From Miscanthus floridulus (taxonomy: Eukaryota > Streptophyta > Magnoliopsida > Poales > Poaceae): a stretch of 64,000 nucleotides of DNA. Shown here piece after piece: positions 1 to 11,660 of the stretch. How positions within the stretch are numbered: the first letter of the stretch is position 1; each line of letters begins with the position of its first letter. The notes under the pieces were generated by a model. The model did no database searches. It saw nothing but the letters and a program-made list of their open reading frames with translations, and was not told where the DNA came from. A program made the translations under genes and the position numbers. The stretch is from NCBI RefSeq assembly GCF_019320115.1, contig NC_089581.1, positions 96,257,316 to 96,321,315 of the forward strand, given 5' to 3'.

Positions 1-243
1 TATGGAGGGGTAGGGTTACAAGGAAAGTTTCCTAGTCGATGATATGGTAGGATTACAATATTTACAAGAGTCCTAATAATTGCTGTGCGTCGCAAGTCTT
101 CATGTCGTGGGCTGGACCGTCCCTGCTGGCGAGGCCCATGTGCATCGCTGTCGCTACCTAGGGTCATACCCCCCGCAAGCTAGTCCCCGAGCGCTTTGTA
201 TCCTTTGAGCAGCGCTGTTTTGAACAAGTTCGCTCAGTTTGAC

Positions 244-391
244 GTGAAGCCAACCAGTTTAACTAGTGATCCAAGCGGTGAAAGTCAAAGCCGACCAGTG
301 TAACTGGTGACCTAGGCGGTGAAAATCGAAGCCGACCAGTTTAACTGGTGACCTGGGCGGTGAAAGTCGATGTCGACCAGTTTAACTGGTT
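244..391. repeat. Four-copy 41-bp tandem repeat with internal palindrome
   Basis: Four consecutive units of about 41 bases are visible. Each contains the near-palindrome ACCAGTTTAACTGGT followed by a conserved GGCGGTGAAAGTCGA-like segment. The copies differ at several positions, so the array is old. It lies inside the Tat-like LTR. Confidence 0.75.
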
Positions 392-1124
392 AGGAGACCT
401 CAGACTTAGTCAAGTAAGGCTTGCCAAAAGGATGTAAGGGGCTCAAGATTAATTTTGAAAATTCTTCACCTCAGATGAAGTGTACGCACTTAAGTGCCAA
501 TTGCGACTGCGCCGATGACCTGATCATCAGAGCAGAGCAAAGGCATTAAATAACAGTTTTGATGTAGTCAAAACATTGTGTAGAAGAACGAGTACATGTG
601 CCTCAAGGAGCATTGTACACAATGCAGTCCCCGAGCCTCAGAGTAGATGTAGAATACACCTAGTGTCAAGGTCTTGAAGAAAAATGAGCAGTCCCCAGCG
701 TAGCTGTGAATGCCATCAGTCCCCAGCGTAGCCGATAAATCAAGTGATCAAGAAGCCAATACATTCACCATAAGGTGAAGTGTACACACTTAGTCTCCGA
801 GCCTACTAGAAGATGAAGAATGAATCTTGTAGCAAGGTCAAAGAAATCAGAAGCTTGATATTCCAGTGTTGATGCGTGAAATAGCTAGCGTCACCTATCA
901 TGTATCTACCAAGACGTGTCGCCCAATATCAACACCTTGATCCGAACGGTATGGAGCAGCTTGATAGCACACATGGCATGCAACACTGTTGAAACATAGT
1001 AAAATACGACCATCAAGGGAGTCCCCAGCTTAGCTGATGATGCTTGCATGAAGAATTCGAACGTCGAGGAGTCCCAGCGTAGCTGGCAAGCCCACATCGT
1101 AGCTGATGACGAAGCCCAATTGAC

Positions 1125-1290
1125 GAACAATCCGACCAGCTGGTCGGCGAAGAAGCAAGCACCGAGCAGTCCAACCAACTGGTCGGCGGCGAAGTGAGCG
1201 CCGAGTAGAATTGAACGGCGAATAGTCCAATCAACTGGTCGGCGATGAAGTCCTTGAACCTAGCGATCCGACCAGTTGATCGGTGGAGAA
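1125..1290. repeat. Cluster of CCGACCAGYTGGTCGG palindromes
   Basis: At least four imperfect copies of a palindrome centred on ACCAGCTGGT or ACCAACTGGT occur here at irregular spacing, each followed by CGGCG. The core resembles that of the tandem repeat at 244-391. No protein-coding content is seen. A role as factor-binding sites in the LTR is inference. Confidence 0.6.
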
Positions 1291-3295
1291 GTCCGAGTGC
1301 TAGGTGGAGCGACCACTCGGACGATGATCCTCCTGTCCTTTCCGACTGATCCAGTCCCCGAGCGTAAAAAATAAGTTCGATGACCGAAACAGGCCCCTAA
1401 TAAAGAAAGATGTAGAATGGGTAGTACATGATGTACAAATAAAACGTATGAACTTCGAAGAAAATCAGCATTTGATGAAGTAACATATGGCGAGCGGTCG
1501 TAGATAAACATTATGTTTATTTCAAAGTTCGTTCATATTTTAAATATGAGTAAGTTTCTTCCCATTGGTTCTGTATGGCATCACTAGCCCCGACTAGCTC
1601 AAACTCTATAGCGCAGTGTGGCCGGCACCCGTGTACGCATAAGAGAGAGAGCATCACCAAGGAGCCGCTGCCGACTGTCCATAACGTAGAGCATGGCTCG
1701 TGCACATGTAGAAGCGAAGTTGAGGTCAGGGTCGTTTCTGGGTGCTGCGAGTAAGAATGTGGCTGGTCGGCGAGTCGGTGGAGAACATATGGAGTATCTT
1801 AAAGATACTACGCATGGCGAATAACCGGAGAAATAATAATTGGAGAAGCATGGTGAAAACTCAGAGAAAATATTTGGAGAAACATGGCAAAAGCTTTATT
1901 AAATACGAAAGGGTACTTATCTTTAGTCTGGTCGGTGTCGACGAAATTGCCCGGCCCTCAAGCTTTCTGACCTATCGTCATGGCGGCTGGCCGCGATCGT
2001 CATAACGCCGTTCTTTGCAGCTGATCATCATTGCGACGCGGCAGGCGGTTGGAGCGAGTCGTTCTAGCAACATCATCCTTATATTACTGGGTGGCCTTAG
2101 GCAGATCAGATTCGGGGAGATCGTTGATGTAGCTGCATTTGATCTAGTCGGATAAGCGATGATGCATGGTGCTTTGATAGACGACTGAGTGAAGTAGTCG
2201 GTGTGTCACGATGTCCGATGTAACAACCCAAAAATCCACACACCAAAAATCCCAACTGAAATTTTTTTGTTTTAACCCCATGCAATGTTGAGTGACATCT
2301 GTAGGAGCCAACCCTAGGTGTTGCATCAGTTGTAACCCTAATTAGACAATTTCATGAGCATAGCATGTCATTTGTTAATTATGTTTATTTAAAATCCTAA
2401 CAAATAAAATGTTGCATACATTGTTAACTCAAATTGTGATTTGGATTTCCATTTGCTTTACGTAATGCTTAACAACTCCTTTAAAGTAATAAACCATAAA
2501 GTAATTATTAATCAAACCAAAGAATAAATGCTTAAAGTGAAAACTATTTCTATTTTTGTATAACAAAACTACAACTATTTTTGTTACACAAAATAGCTAA
2601 ATAAAGTCCCTAATATATATAAGAGTGTTGTGGGCCTCACATATAAAAATCCAATGGATGAGGTACACTAGATTTGAATTCAAACTCCAAATCAAATTTG
2701 TATTCAAATAAAGAAGAAGAAAAACAAAACAGAAAAAGAAAAGAAGGAAAAGCCTCTCAGCCGGCTCGGCCTAGCCTGCTCAGCCCGCTAACCTAGCCCA
2801 GCCTACGTGCGGCAGCACCAGGCCTAGCAAGCCGGCCCAATGCGCCGCTGACGCCCACGCGCCCTTTTACCGTCGCCTGCTGCCACTGCCAAGCTAGAGC
2901 CGCATGTCAGCTTTATCTTCTTCCCTCACTTTTTTTATTCCTCGCCCTGTGGATACGAATCACCAGCTGTCGCCGTCTCTGCGTGGAGGCCAGGCATCGC
3001 CCCACGCCGTCCGATCGCCTCCGCTTCGCGCCAAGACACCCTGACCGGCAGGACCCAGCCATCCAGCCGCCCAACCTTCACCTTCTTCCTCCCCACGAAG
3101 CACCCCACGACCCTCTACTTTATTACGTGGCAGAGCAGGCCAGGGTAGGGAGGGAAAGCGGGGGCGCTACTCCACCACACCATGGCCGTCCGATCCCGCG
3201 CACTGACCATCGCACGGTCGTAGGCGAGCCCCAAAGCCAGCCGAACTCCCACGCCTTCCTTGGGTGAGCCCGAGCACCATCGCCATGGGCACAAC

Positions 3296-3305
3296 CCTAT
3301 AAAAA
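3296..3305 (+). promoter_or_regulatory. Putative TATA box of LTR
   Basis: CTATAAAAAC lies in GC-rich surroundings at the position expected for the LTR promoter of this family. No transcription start can be read from sequence alone. Confidence 0.4.
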
Positions 3306-4639
3306 CCCCGGCCAAAGCACTAGCATGCCCTAGTTCCTCATCGCCGCCGTCGGGTGGCAAAAACCACTGCACCACCGCACACCAAGGGCTGGGGAAAAGG
3401 AGAGCCGTGAAGAAGAGGAAGGGAGTTTAGGTGAAGAGGATGCCGCCGCCACCAGAGTTGGGGACGACACCGCCATGATCGTCGTCGCTGCTACCATGAC
3501 TACATGGCGTCGGCTCGACGCGGCACCGCCCTGATACTGCACCACCTCGCCGGCAAGCAAGCTCGGTGAGTTCCATCGCTGAGACCTCCTAGCCCCATGG
3601 ACGCCGACGCACGCACATGCGCCAAGCACACCATGGCGACGTCAAGCCGTCCTGGCTCGAGCACGCCAATGCAAGCACCCACACTCACACGCACTGGTCG
3701 ATGTGCACGCACGCGCTGCTCGAAGACACGACCACTAGACACACGCACGCGGGGCACACACGCAAACACGCTTGGGCGCGCTCACCATGGCCTAGAGCAC
3801 GGCCATGGCGAGGCCGCCTTGGCCACCCCACCGCGGACACGCCACCGTTAACATCACACCAAGCTCCGCCGTTCCGCAGGACATGTCGCACGCGTGCTTA
3901 GTGAGCAAGAAGATCACCATAGCCCTATTTTCGACCACACGGCACTATCACCGAAACGCCGCCATGACCAAGCCCACTGTCACTGTGGCCGGAGGCGTTG
4001 AGAGCTCCCAGAGCTCCTTCGACCTACTCGCCATGGCCGTAGCAACGTCGGGGAGCTCATGTGCACCACCAATCTCTAGTACCGCCACCACGGCCACCAC
4101 TCTGCCGCTTGTCGGTGTACGAGGACCGCTGCCACCGCGGCCAGCCAACTGGAGCCACCCAGCCACCATGTTAACTTCACTGGGGCACCCACCATGGCAA
4201 GGCCAAGCCTTTGCCCACCTTAAATGCACACCCGCACCGCTGGAGGGGCTCACCGGTGAGCTCACCACCAGCGGGAGCATGCCGGGGAAGAAGCAGGGGA
4301 TTTTCCCCTCGTCGGCCACACTCACATGCACCCGGTGCACGTAGACCATGCCAAAGGAAAAAGGGATGGACTCGGTCCACCAAAGACCAGCCTACGGTCC
4401 ATGGACCATGAACACAAGTCTACCATGAGCCACGTTGTGTGGGCCGATCTGTGGACCGAAGCCCAGTGGAGGCCCTAGGCTGTGACGTGGCAGTGCCACA
4501 GCATGCCACGTGGTGGGCCAAAGCCTAGCCCATATCCAGGCCCAACCGGCCCAGTTTGGACCCGACCTGTGTTGACAGTTGACCGCTCAATGTTGATCGA
4601 TTGACCGAGCCCACATGTCAGCGACACAGAGACTCTGGA

Positions 4640-5000
4640 CCCACTTATCAGTAGGTGATGTCATGCTAACGTCATGACGACGTCACGCTGGGTCCCACCT
4701 GTCAGTAACAAACACAGCCGAGCTGACGTCATGATGATGTCACGGTGATGTCATGATGTTGACGTTAGCAGCTCTGGCCCCACCTGTCTGTGACTGTGAT
4801 CCGATGACCGTTGACTCGCCCGTTGACCTGACGATTGACTTTGACTGGACCCACATGACAGTGACCCAAGAGGCCCCGATCCCACCTGTCGGAACTGATG
4901 ACGTCATGCTGACGTCAAGCTGACGTCAGCGGGACCCCATCTGTCAGCTCGGAACCGAGATGATGACATCATGCTGACGTCTTACTGAAGTCAGCATGCC
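4640..5000. repeat. Degenerate repeat array rich in TGACGTCA
   Basis: Within about 360 bases there are four perfect TGACGTCA octamers and several one-base variants (for example GATGTCAT and AACGTCAT). They alternate with six variants of the phrase GGTCCCACCTGTCAG. TGACGTCA is the classic bZIP (TGA/CRE-type) site. The array sits inside the truncated LTR, well downstream of its putative TATA box. Its function is unknown. Confidence 0.7.
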
Positions 5001-6487
5001 ACAGTGGACCAACAGGAGCGTGACACGTGTCAGCACGATATTAATCCAGCCTTTTCCCATTTTCAGAAATGATTGAAACTTCAGAAATTCATAACTAATT
5101 CATACGAACTCAGAAAAATACAAGACTAGGACCAAAATTCATCTAAAATCGAGCTCTACGCAATGGACCCATGATTGAGTGCATTTGGCTCTTTTGAATT
5201 TTCATTGCTTTCTTTGCTATTCTATAGACATCGCTAACGCGACTATAATGCGATCGTTTGCAGACTTAGAGGAGAACTAGACGGACGAGGACCGAGAGTA
5301 CCATGAGGAGTATGGAGATGACTTCACTGAAGGTGCCACATCCCACCCAATCTCATAGCACCTATTACGCATGGCTAATATAGAGTTGCTATTGCTTTAC
5401 TTTATTGTTATAATCACACTATGATAGGACTTGCATGGTAGTATGCCTTCTTGATGGCCTTTACCTTGACGCAACCTTACCCCTACTTACCCTACTATTA
5501 GGCTAGACACACGCTTGCTGCTATATTTCATTGCTTATACTTCTACTATGCTTGTACTACATTGATGCGTGGTGGAAACTGGAGTTATCTGGACTATGAG
5601 AAGAGTGCTGCGTGTGTGACTTGGGTGTGTGGAGGGTGAGGGTTGTGTCAACCAAGTTGGAGTATACGATGAGCCTAGGGCAAGTCTTGCCGTGGGGTGC
5701 TACCTGGGCACCCCTGGAAATGGATACCTGTGGTGGGTAAATGGTTTATGAGGTGGCCCTGGGTGTGAACCTGTGATGGGAGGAGCCCGAGGTGGAGGTG
5801 ATGTGGTGGCATGGTAAATGAAAACCCTAAGGACTTACTAGTACTCAGATTCAACAGGGAAGCCTTACGTACCACTAGCCCTATATGGTGCGGGACGGCC
5901 GGACTACTTGGTAGGATTATTACCACTACTGCTAGGTTGATAGCGGACAGTGCAAGGAGGTACGGGGCGTGGAGGATTTCCCCCACACCCTTCTGAGACT
6001 TCATGGAGACCATGTGGACCCTAGCTCATGACTCACAGTTTTAGCCACCCCTAGACTAGACTTGGGGTGTACCAGGGCTGAATGGTAGAGTGGCATTATC
6101 CTAGGCTAGCAAGCGGCCAGGAATCAGCCTAGTTGACTGACGGTCAGCGAGGAAGGCAGATCTTGTGGTTATGTAAAACCTCTACAGAGTGTATGGTTGA
6201 TCGATCGATACATATGCTGACTTGTTGGCTATGGACCTTTTCTGGGTTTCGCTTAAACTAGATAGTGAGATGAGTCCTCTTCTTCCCCCGTGAGAGAGTG
6301 TCAGGTCAGTAGCCAGGGGCTACGGGCCATGAGACTAGTGCTGAGAGGGAGTTGGCCTGTCGACTGAGCGATGGTATGGTGATGATATGGAGATGGTGGT
6401 ATATCGATCCTAGGATCGAAAACCTGGCTCTGGAAGGGAATGGGGTGGAATGTGTGTGGGAATGGTGGTATATCGATCCCAGAGAAC

Positions 6488-9470
6488 AAAAAGAATGAAC
6501 TATGAGATAGGCAACTGAAGCTCAATTTTAGATTTCTGGAGGGTAAGCACGAACTGGTAAAAAATGCTTTTAGGATGATGGGAGAGTCATTCCGACATTG
6601 GAGGTCGGATCTCAACATGAAGTATATCCAAAAGGGGTTAACTCCCTTCAACGAGTTTGGCAAAATAACTCCTAGTTAATGGGAGGAGCTCGTGGCTCAA
6701 AAGACTTCACCGGAGGCATTGGAGCTCAGTGCCCGTAACACCGAGCTGGGGAAGAGGAACAAACACCACCATCATCTAGGCCCCGGTGGCTACTATACCA
6801 AGGAAGAGCAGTTTAGGAAGATGGACAAAGAGGCCGCAACTGCTAGGAATATTGATGTGACAAATTTGAAGGTACACTCAAGGAATTGGATATATGCGAG
6901 GAGTACAGAATCATCCAGCGGTAATCTTAAGTTTGATAAGTCGGAGACCCAAGAGGTAGTATCAAGGATACTGAAATATGCTGAAGACAAGGAGAAGGGC
7001 TCATTCAATCGTTCCAGAGAGAGGGACGAGCTTAGCCTTGGCTTGGGAAACAAGGAGCACACATGCCGCACCAGGGGGCTAGGGAAAAGGATGACCTGGA
7101 AGCAAGGATTCGAAGAGGACAGGCACATGTACAAGAAACCTGGTAGAGACCGGGAGACTAATCTTGAGCTCCAAGTAAAGGCTCTAGTTGCGAAGGCCCT
7201 GGAGGAGCAAGGACTATCTACGGAGCCACGGATATTAGTGACGCCGCTAGGAGAACTGCCATTAGTTGGCAGCCCTCCGAAAGTTCCTAGCAGCCAAGGT
7301 TTGACTGCAGCCACAACCCTCGTCAATCGCATACAGGGAACCAACTAGTTGCACCTTGGTGTTTCTCAGTGGCCGGCAGAACACTGTGATGGAGGTGGAA
7401 ACAGGTGTGGCACATCCTCCCGGTGGCTTACACCACAATAATAAGATACCGCCGGACTACACTAGGGTTGAGGTGCATACCGTGAAGCCCAAGTTCATGT
7501 AGTGGAGGATAGACTATGCAACTCCCGAGGGTCTGGTGTTACTTGGAGATGTTATGGGGCAGTTCATCCTCTGGCACAAATGGGACATTATATTGACTAC
7601 TTCTTCACCGCGTCCCCCTCTCCCAAATTTGGAGCAAGTTGTTAAGGTCGGGGAGATATTTTCACCATCTTGTGACCACCACATTCCTAAGATGCCACAT
7701 TCTTCCTCGCCTCCTAGCGAGCATGTGCCTGATGAGATATCACAACCTTCTCCAGCTCGTACCGAGCAAGTGCATGATGAGATGCCACAGTCTTATCAAC
7801 AAGCATAGCCGATACATGAACAATGAGTGCCTCCTGAAGAAGGTGATGCACAAGAAGATGAGGACGTGCCTAAATGGGAACTTCAAAAGAAGCATCCAAT
7901 CACCATAAGGCCTAGTTTATGTTCCAATGAAAGACGTCTCGTCGGTGTCCAAGTGGTATTCCCATGACTAGTTCAAGCCTGAGAACCAAGTTAAAAAAGT
8001 CCCATCATGGGGTTTTGAGGAGGCCGTCACTAGCAAACTCCACCAAATTGCAAAGCAGTATCCAAATGTTGATGCCATTAAATGGTCAAAAGGATTGCCC
8101 GAAAACATATGAAAGAGGCAAGCCCTTCCTACCAAACTAGGACATCTAGTGTCTACCACTTGGAATGAGAAGGTTCCATGATTGGTACTTGCATGTTCTC
8201 CCAACGAGCATAGACCTCATACAAGCAAGCTTCCCCACCGACACATTTGGAAGCCCAGCCTGGAAAATTGTCTTTGACTTCAATGACATGCACACATGCT
8301 TTCCCCTAGGGAGAAATGGAGATGAATCTAATTCGCACATGGTGCCTAGTAAGTCCTTGTCCTCCCGATATGATATGAATGTAATCTTTGAATTTTGTTG
8401 TAACTAACCCACGCCGTGATTTATAGAATGCAAGTGCACATTGTCAAACAAATGCCAAGTGTGAAAGCTAGGGTATCTAGACCCTCAAGGTATAGCCCAA
8501 ACAAATTTTAATTATCCCTAAACAGTGGAAACTGGATGCCAAAGAGCTAGCTGCTGCAAAGACTCTTCAGGAGAAAGAGCACATCCGTACGACGAAACTA
8601 AGGGAAGAGTCCCTTAAGGTTGCGGCATACATTGCTCTGGCTTTCAAAACTCTCCAACAACACTCTACTATATGACTACCATATAACTTCGAGTAAGTTC
8701 AACTCTATACTTAAAGCTTTGTTCGATATATTTTATTCGATGCAAAAGAGCTCATCTAGTTCCATGATAAAATTCATGCAACAACCTACTGGATTTGTAT
8801 AGCCATCGATGTCGGGAGGAGCATGGCATGGGTCTTTGATTCAATAGATAGGGACCCAGTGACATACAAAGACTTCATATCGATTCTCAAGACGTATACA
8901 TATCAACAATCCTCATTAGTCTATATGTTTGTATATATACTTGTAACGTTCACTTTTGGATACTAACAAGTTGTATTTGCTAAAATAATTCTAACAGGGC
9001 ATTTAGGTTCTATGTCACTAATCATCATGGAAGGCATGATCCAGCAAGGAAGGAAAAGCTGGCTATAAAAACACTATGTGCGGTAAGTGTAACTTACTTC
9101 TTTAGTACTCCATTACATGGCTGTCAAAAGCATTACGTAACATTTTCATATGCAAAACACACAGTGCCCCAAGTAGAAGCCTGGGAGTGTACATTGTGGA
9201 TACTATATATGTTCTATGATGAGTAACATCGGTGCCTATAGGAGACACCCCTTAAGGGTAAGTTTGAACCTCTTCACCCGTAGTATAAAAACTTCGTACA
9301 TGGTATGAAATACTAAATCGAAACTTGTTCTCTTGTAGTGGAAAGAAGAGAAATGAATGAAAAGAGACCCATACAAGGATGACCAACTCTTAGAGCTCAT
9401 CGGCGACCTTTGCAACTTCATATTGGACCAGATTGTACACGTCAAAGGCAGCCTACCATGACCGAGAGTC
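6488..9470 (+). pseudogene. CACTA second gene: Transposase_24 plus Ulp1-like protease domain, decayed
   Basis: This is the plant En/Spm-type accessory transposon protein. Around 6540-7140 the translation shows the Transposase_24 pattern: a W-x-S-L-KYI segment, then RNKHHHHLGPGGY, then RERDELSLGLGNKEH with TCRTRGLG. A bridging domain with the phrase LGDVMGQFILW lies at 7530-7600, followed by a proline-rich stretch to 7808. Near 8165-8300 comes the RRFHDWYLHV segment that precedes the C48 (Ulp1/SENP-like) domain. Near 8790-8880 are VGRSMAWVFDSIDRDPVTYK and, near 9165-9240, a CGYY segment. Several frameshifts, stops and probable introns interrupt it. The start is lost at the junction with the LTR at 6487. 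It belongs with the CACTA terminus at 10108. Confidence 0.8.
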
Positions 9471-9644
9471 TGACTTAGGTAGAAATCCTCTGTACCAACA
9501 CCTTCATGAGATGGAAAGGCTAGCTCTAGGATATTGATAACAATGTGTATGGAATTTGTATATTTAATGATGAATTGTATATATTCTTGTGATTAGACTT
9601 GTAATTGTAGTTTATATAATACTCTTGTGCTTGTAGTCTAAGGG

Positions 9645-9815
9645 GTTTGGAACGCTGGTCGCGGAGCGTTCGGCAACAGCGAACGTAGTTCGAAACGTTG
9701 GTCGCGGGGCGTTCGGCAACGCGAACGTGGTTCGGAATGCTGGTCGCGGGGCGTTCGGCAAGCGAACGCGGTTCGAAACATTGGTCGCGGGGCATTCAGC
9801 AACGCGAATGCTGGA
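9645..9815. repeat. 42-bp tandem repeat, each unit a hairpin
   Basis: Four copies of a roughly 42-base unit containing GCGTTCGGCAACGCGAACG are arranged head to tail. In each unit CGTTCG pairs with CGAACG around a six-base loop, so the array would fold into a row of small hairpins. It lies between the CACTA gene and the CACTA subterminal region. Confidence 0.8.
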
Positions 9816-9894
9816 TGGAATACGCGGAAACAAATAGTGTTCTGGTCGAATTTGAATTGTAAATTTGAATTTTTTTTGGCAGGGAAAACGTACT

Positions 9895-10108
9895 GTAAGG
9901 AGCAGTTCTAGATTGAACCGGTCCCTACAAACAGGTATTATAGAGGCGGCTAGTACTACAGCCACCCCTATGAATCGATTTGTAGGGGTGGCCTGAGAAC
10001 CGCCCCTACAAATGCATGATTTGTAGAGACGGTTCGGTAGGGACGGCTTGCTAAACCGCTCCTACAGAGGGTTACGAGTCGCCCCTAAAAATGGTTTCTG
10101 TAGTAGTG
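9895..10108 (+). repeat. 3' subterminal repeats and terminal inverted repeat of CACTA element
   Basis: The segment ends in TTTCTGTAGTAGTG, the reverse complement of a canonical CACTACTACAGAAA terminus. Before it, TGTAGGGGCGG-like motifs occur repeatedly in both orientations, as in the transposase-binding subterminal regions of CACTA elements. The next three bases are GTA, a possible 3-bp target duplication, but the other end of this element is not present to confirm it. Confidence 0.85.
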
Positions 10109-10280
10109 GTAGGTAAGCTTTAGGATTACTAATCTATTCATCCAAAGCAGCCCACACGACCCATTTTCTACACTCATCTGTTCCCCACTGGCCCCACTAT
10201 CCACAACCAACGGGTGACGGCCTAGGCTAATCCCTTCCCACGCTGGCGCACATTCCCAGCTTCGGCCGCATGCTCCTTCT

Positions 10281-11475
10281 ATAACAAATCTAGGTCATGA
10301 TGATTTTCTTGCTTGGCATTTTCATCAGGCATTTTCATCAGAGGGGCCTGTTTTCGGTGAAGAGTGCCTACCATGTGCTGGATGATGAGAAGCACCGACT
10401 GAAAACACGACAGAAGGGTGAGTGCAGCAGTAATGGAAGAGAACCGAAACAAAACGGAGCTGTTTGGCGAAAGCTTTGGAAACTTCCGTGTCCACCAAAG
10501 GTCCGTCACTTCATCTAGCGCTTGGCCCGTAATAGTCTCTCTGTGAAGATGAACATTAGCCGACATGGAGTGCGATTGGACACAAGATGCCCTGTATGCT
10601 TCCGCTTTGACGAGGATGGTGGCCACTGTTTTCTCAAATGCAAAATGATTAGACGCTGCTGGGCTGCTCTCTCCCTTGAACCGATTCGTCAAATGCTCTT
10701 ATTAAAATGATCGGCTTGGGAGGTGATAGTTGCTGTGCTTGGCTTGAAGGAGGATGTCTGCATCAAGACGATGCTCCTACTCTAGGCATTGGTGGAGTGT
10801 GCGAAATAAAAGTGAACCAAGGAGAGAAGGGGCTGTCTGCGGATGAAGTAGCTGCTGATGTTCTAAAGCTGATCTGCGATATGGGGTCTACGCAAAAGAC
10901 AGTAGCCGATCCATCGTGAGGCTGCCGTCAAGAAATGGTATGGAACGCCCCACCAGCAGGGACAACTTAAAATCAATACTGATGGCTCCTTCATTCCGGA
11001 GACGCTCCAAGGCAGCTGGGGCTTCATTGTACGTGACCATGACTGTGATGCAATCCTGGCCGGGGCTTAGATGGTTGGGTGCGGCACCAGATGCACTCAC
11101 TACCTAAGGCTACAGCTTGCCAACAAGCTCTCCAAGCAGCCACTGATTACGGTATATCACGCATTCAGGTTGAGGTTGATTCGTCTGTTCTGCAGCATAC
11201 TCTACAATCTTCCACTATGGATTTGGTGACCTGTGGGATGATGATAAAGGATACTCAGTTTCATGTTACAAGAGCATTTCATATGTAGTGGCATTATTTC
11301 TATCCCTAGATCTTGTAACTCTGTTGCAGATGACTTAGCAAAGCTTGCTATGAGTTGGGACCCGGGTGACCTATATGTTTGGGCATACCTCCTTCCAGAA
11401 TTTATAAATACTCTAGTTGCTCGCGATTTAGTCGAGCCAGTGTTTCCAATAGAAAGGCCATAGAGACAACCTTCG
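10281..11475 (+). pseudogene. LINE 3' end: zf-RVT and RNase H domains
   Basis: At 10345-10700 the translation reads as the zinc-binding reverse-transcriptase-associated domain (zf-RVT): GLFSVKSAYHVL, then VWRKLWKLPCPPKVRHFIW-like, then CPVCFRFDEDGGHCFLKC. From about 10960 to 11463 there is an RNase H-like domain of the RVT_3 type: LKINTDGSF, then EVDSSVLQ, then NSVADDLAKLA. This pairing marks the C-terminal end of plant L1-type non-LTR elements, or a copy derived from one. In-frame stops and frame changes show it is dead. The reverse transcriptase core is missing, as expected for a 5'-truncated insertion. An A-rich stretch follows at 11479. Confidence 0.75.
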
Positions 11476-11660
11476 ATTAAAAAAAGAAGAAGTAGCAACT
11501 AATGACCGCCGTAATCCAAATGTAACAGAAGCAGAGACCGAGATAGCAGCGCCATTGTCCCTAATGATTAGATTTCAAATGTATCTCTTAAGTTTTGTAT
11601 GTTTGAACTAAATTTTTCTTTGGTTTGGGCATACCCAACTTCGAAATCCTGGGTCCGCCA
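11476..11660. other. No gene recognised; end of a known-looking grass repeat
   Basis: The phrase TCGAAATCCTGGGTCCGCCA near 11640-11660 is familiar from the ends of dispersed grass repeats. I cannot assign it to a family. Confidence 0.3.

Larger units (their letters stand above)
1..2218 (-). mobile_element. Partial LTR of a Tat-like Ty3/gypsy element
   Basis: The first 170 bases closely match 12146-12350, where the same sequence lies next to a primer-binding site and so belongs to an LTR read on the minus strand. The rest is non-coding and carries short phrases repeated many times, such as AGTCCCCAGCGTAGC and AGTCCCCGAGC, which are common in long grass gypsy LTRs. I see no credible gene; the short open frames here are incidental. 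The left end lies outside the window. The right end is set only by the start of the next LTR at 2219, which may have inserted here. The Tat assignment is tentative. Confidence 0.5.
2219..6487 (+). mobile_element. Truncated LTR of a chromovirus-like gypsy element
   Basis: The segment begins TGTAACAACCC, the usual start of Tekay/Del-type LTRs, after the flank TCCGA. Its order of parts parallels the complete LTR at 16874-19656: an AT-rich start, a GC-rich stretch (2750-4400) with a TATAAAA box near 3298, an acidic micro-exon-like stretch near 5270-5330, then a region with the phrase CTCTACAGAGTGTA (about 6180). No terminal ACA end is found. The sequence changes abruptly near 6487 into CACTA coding sequence, so the 3' end is missing. 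No internal retroelement genes are attached. Confidence 0.6.
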
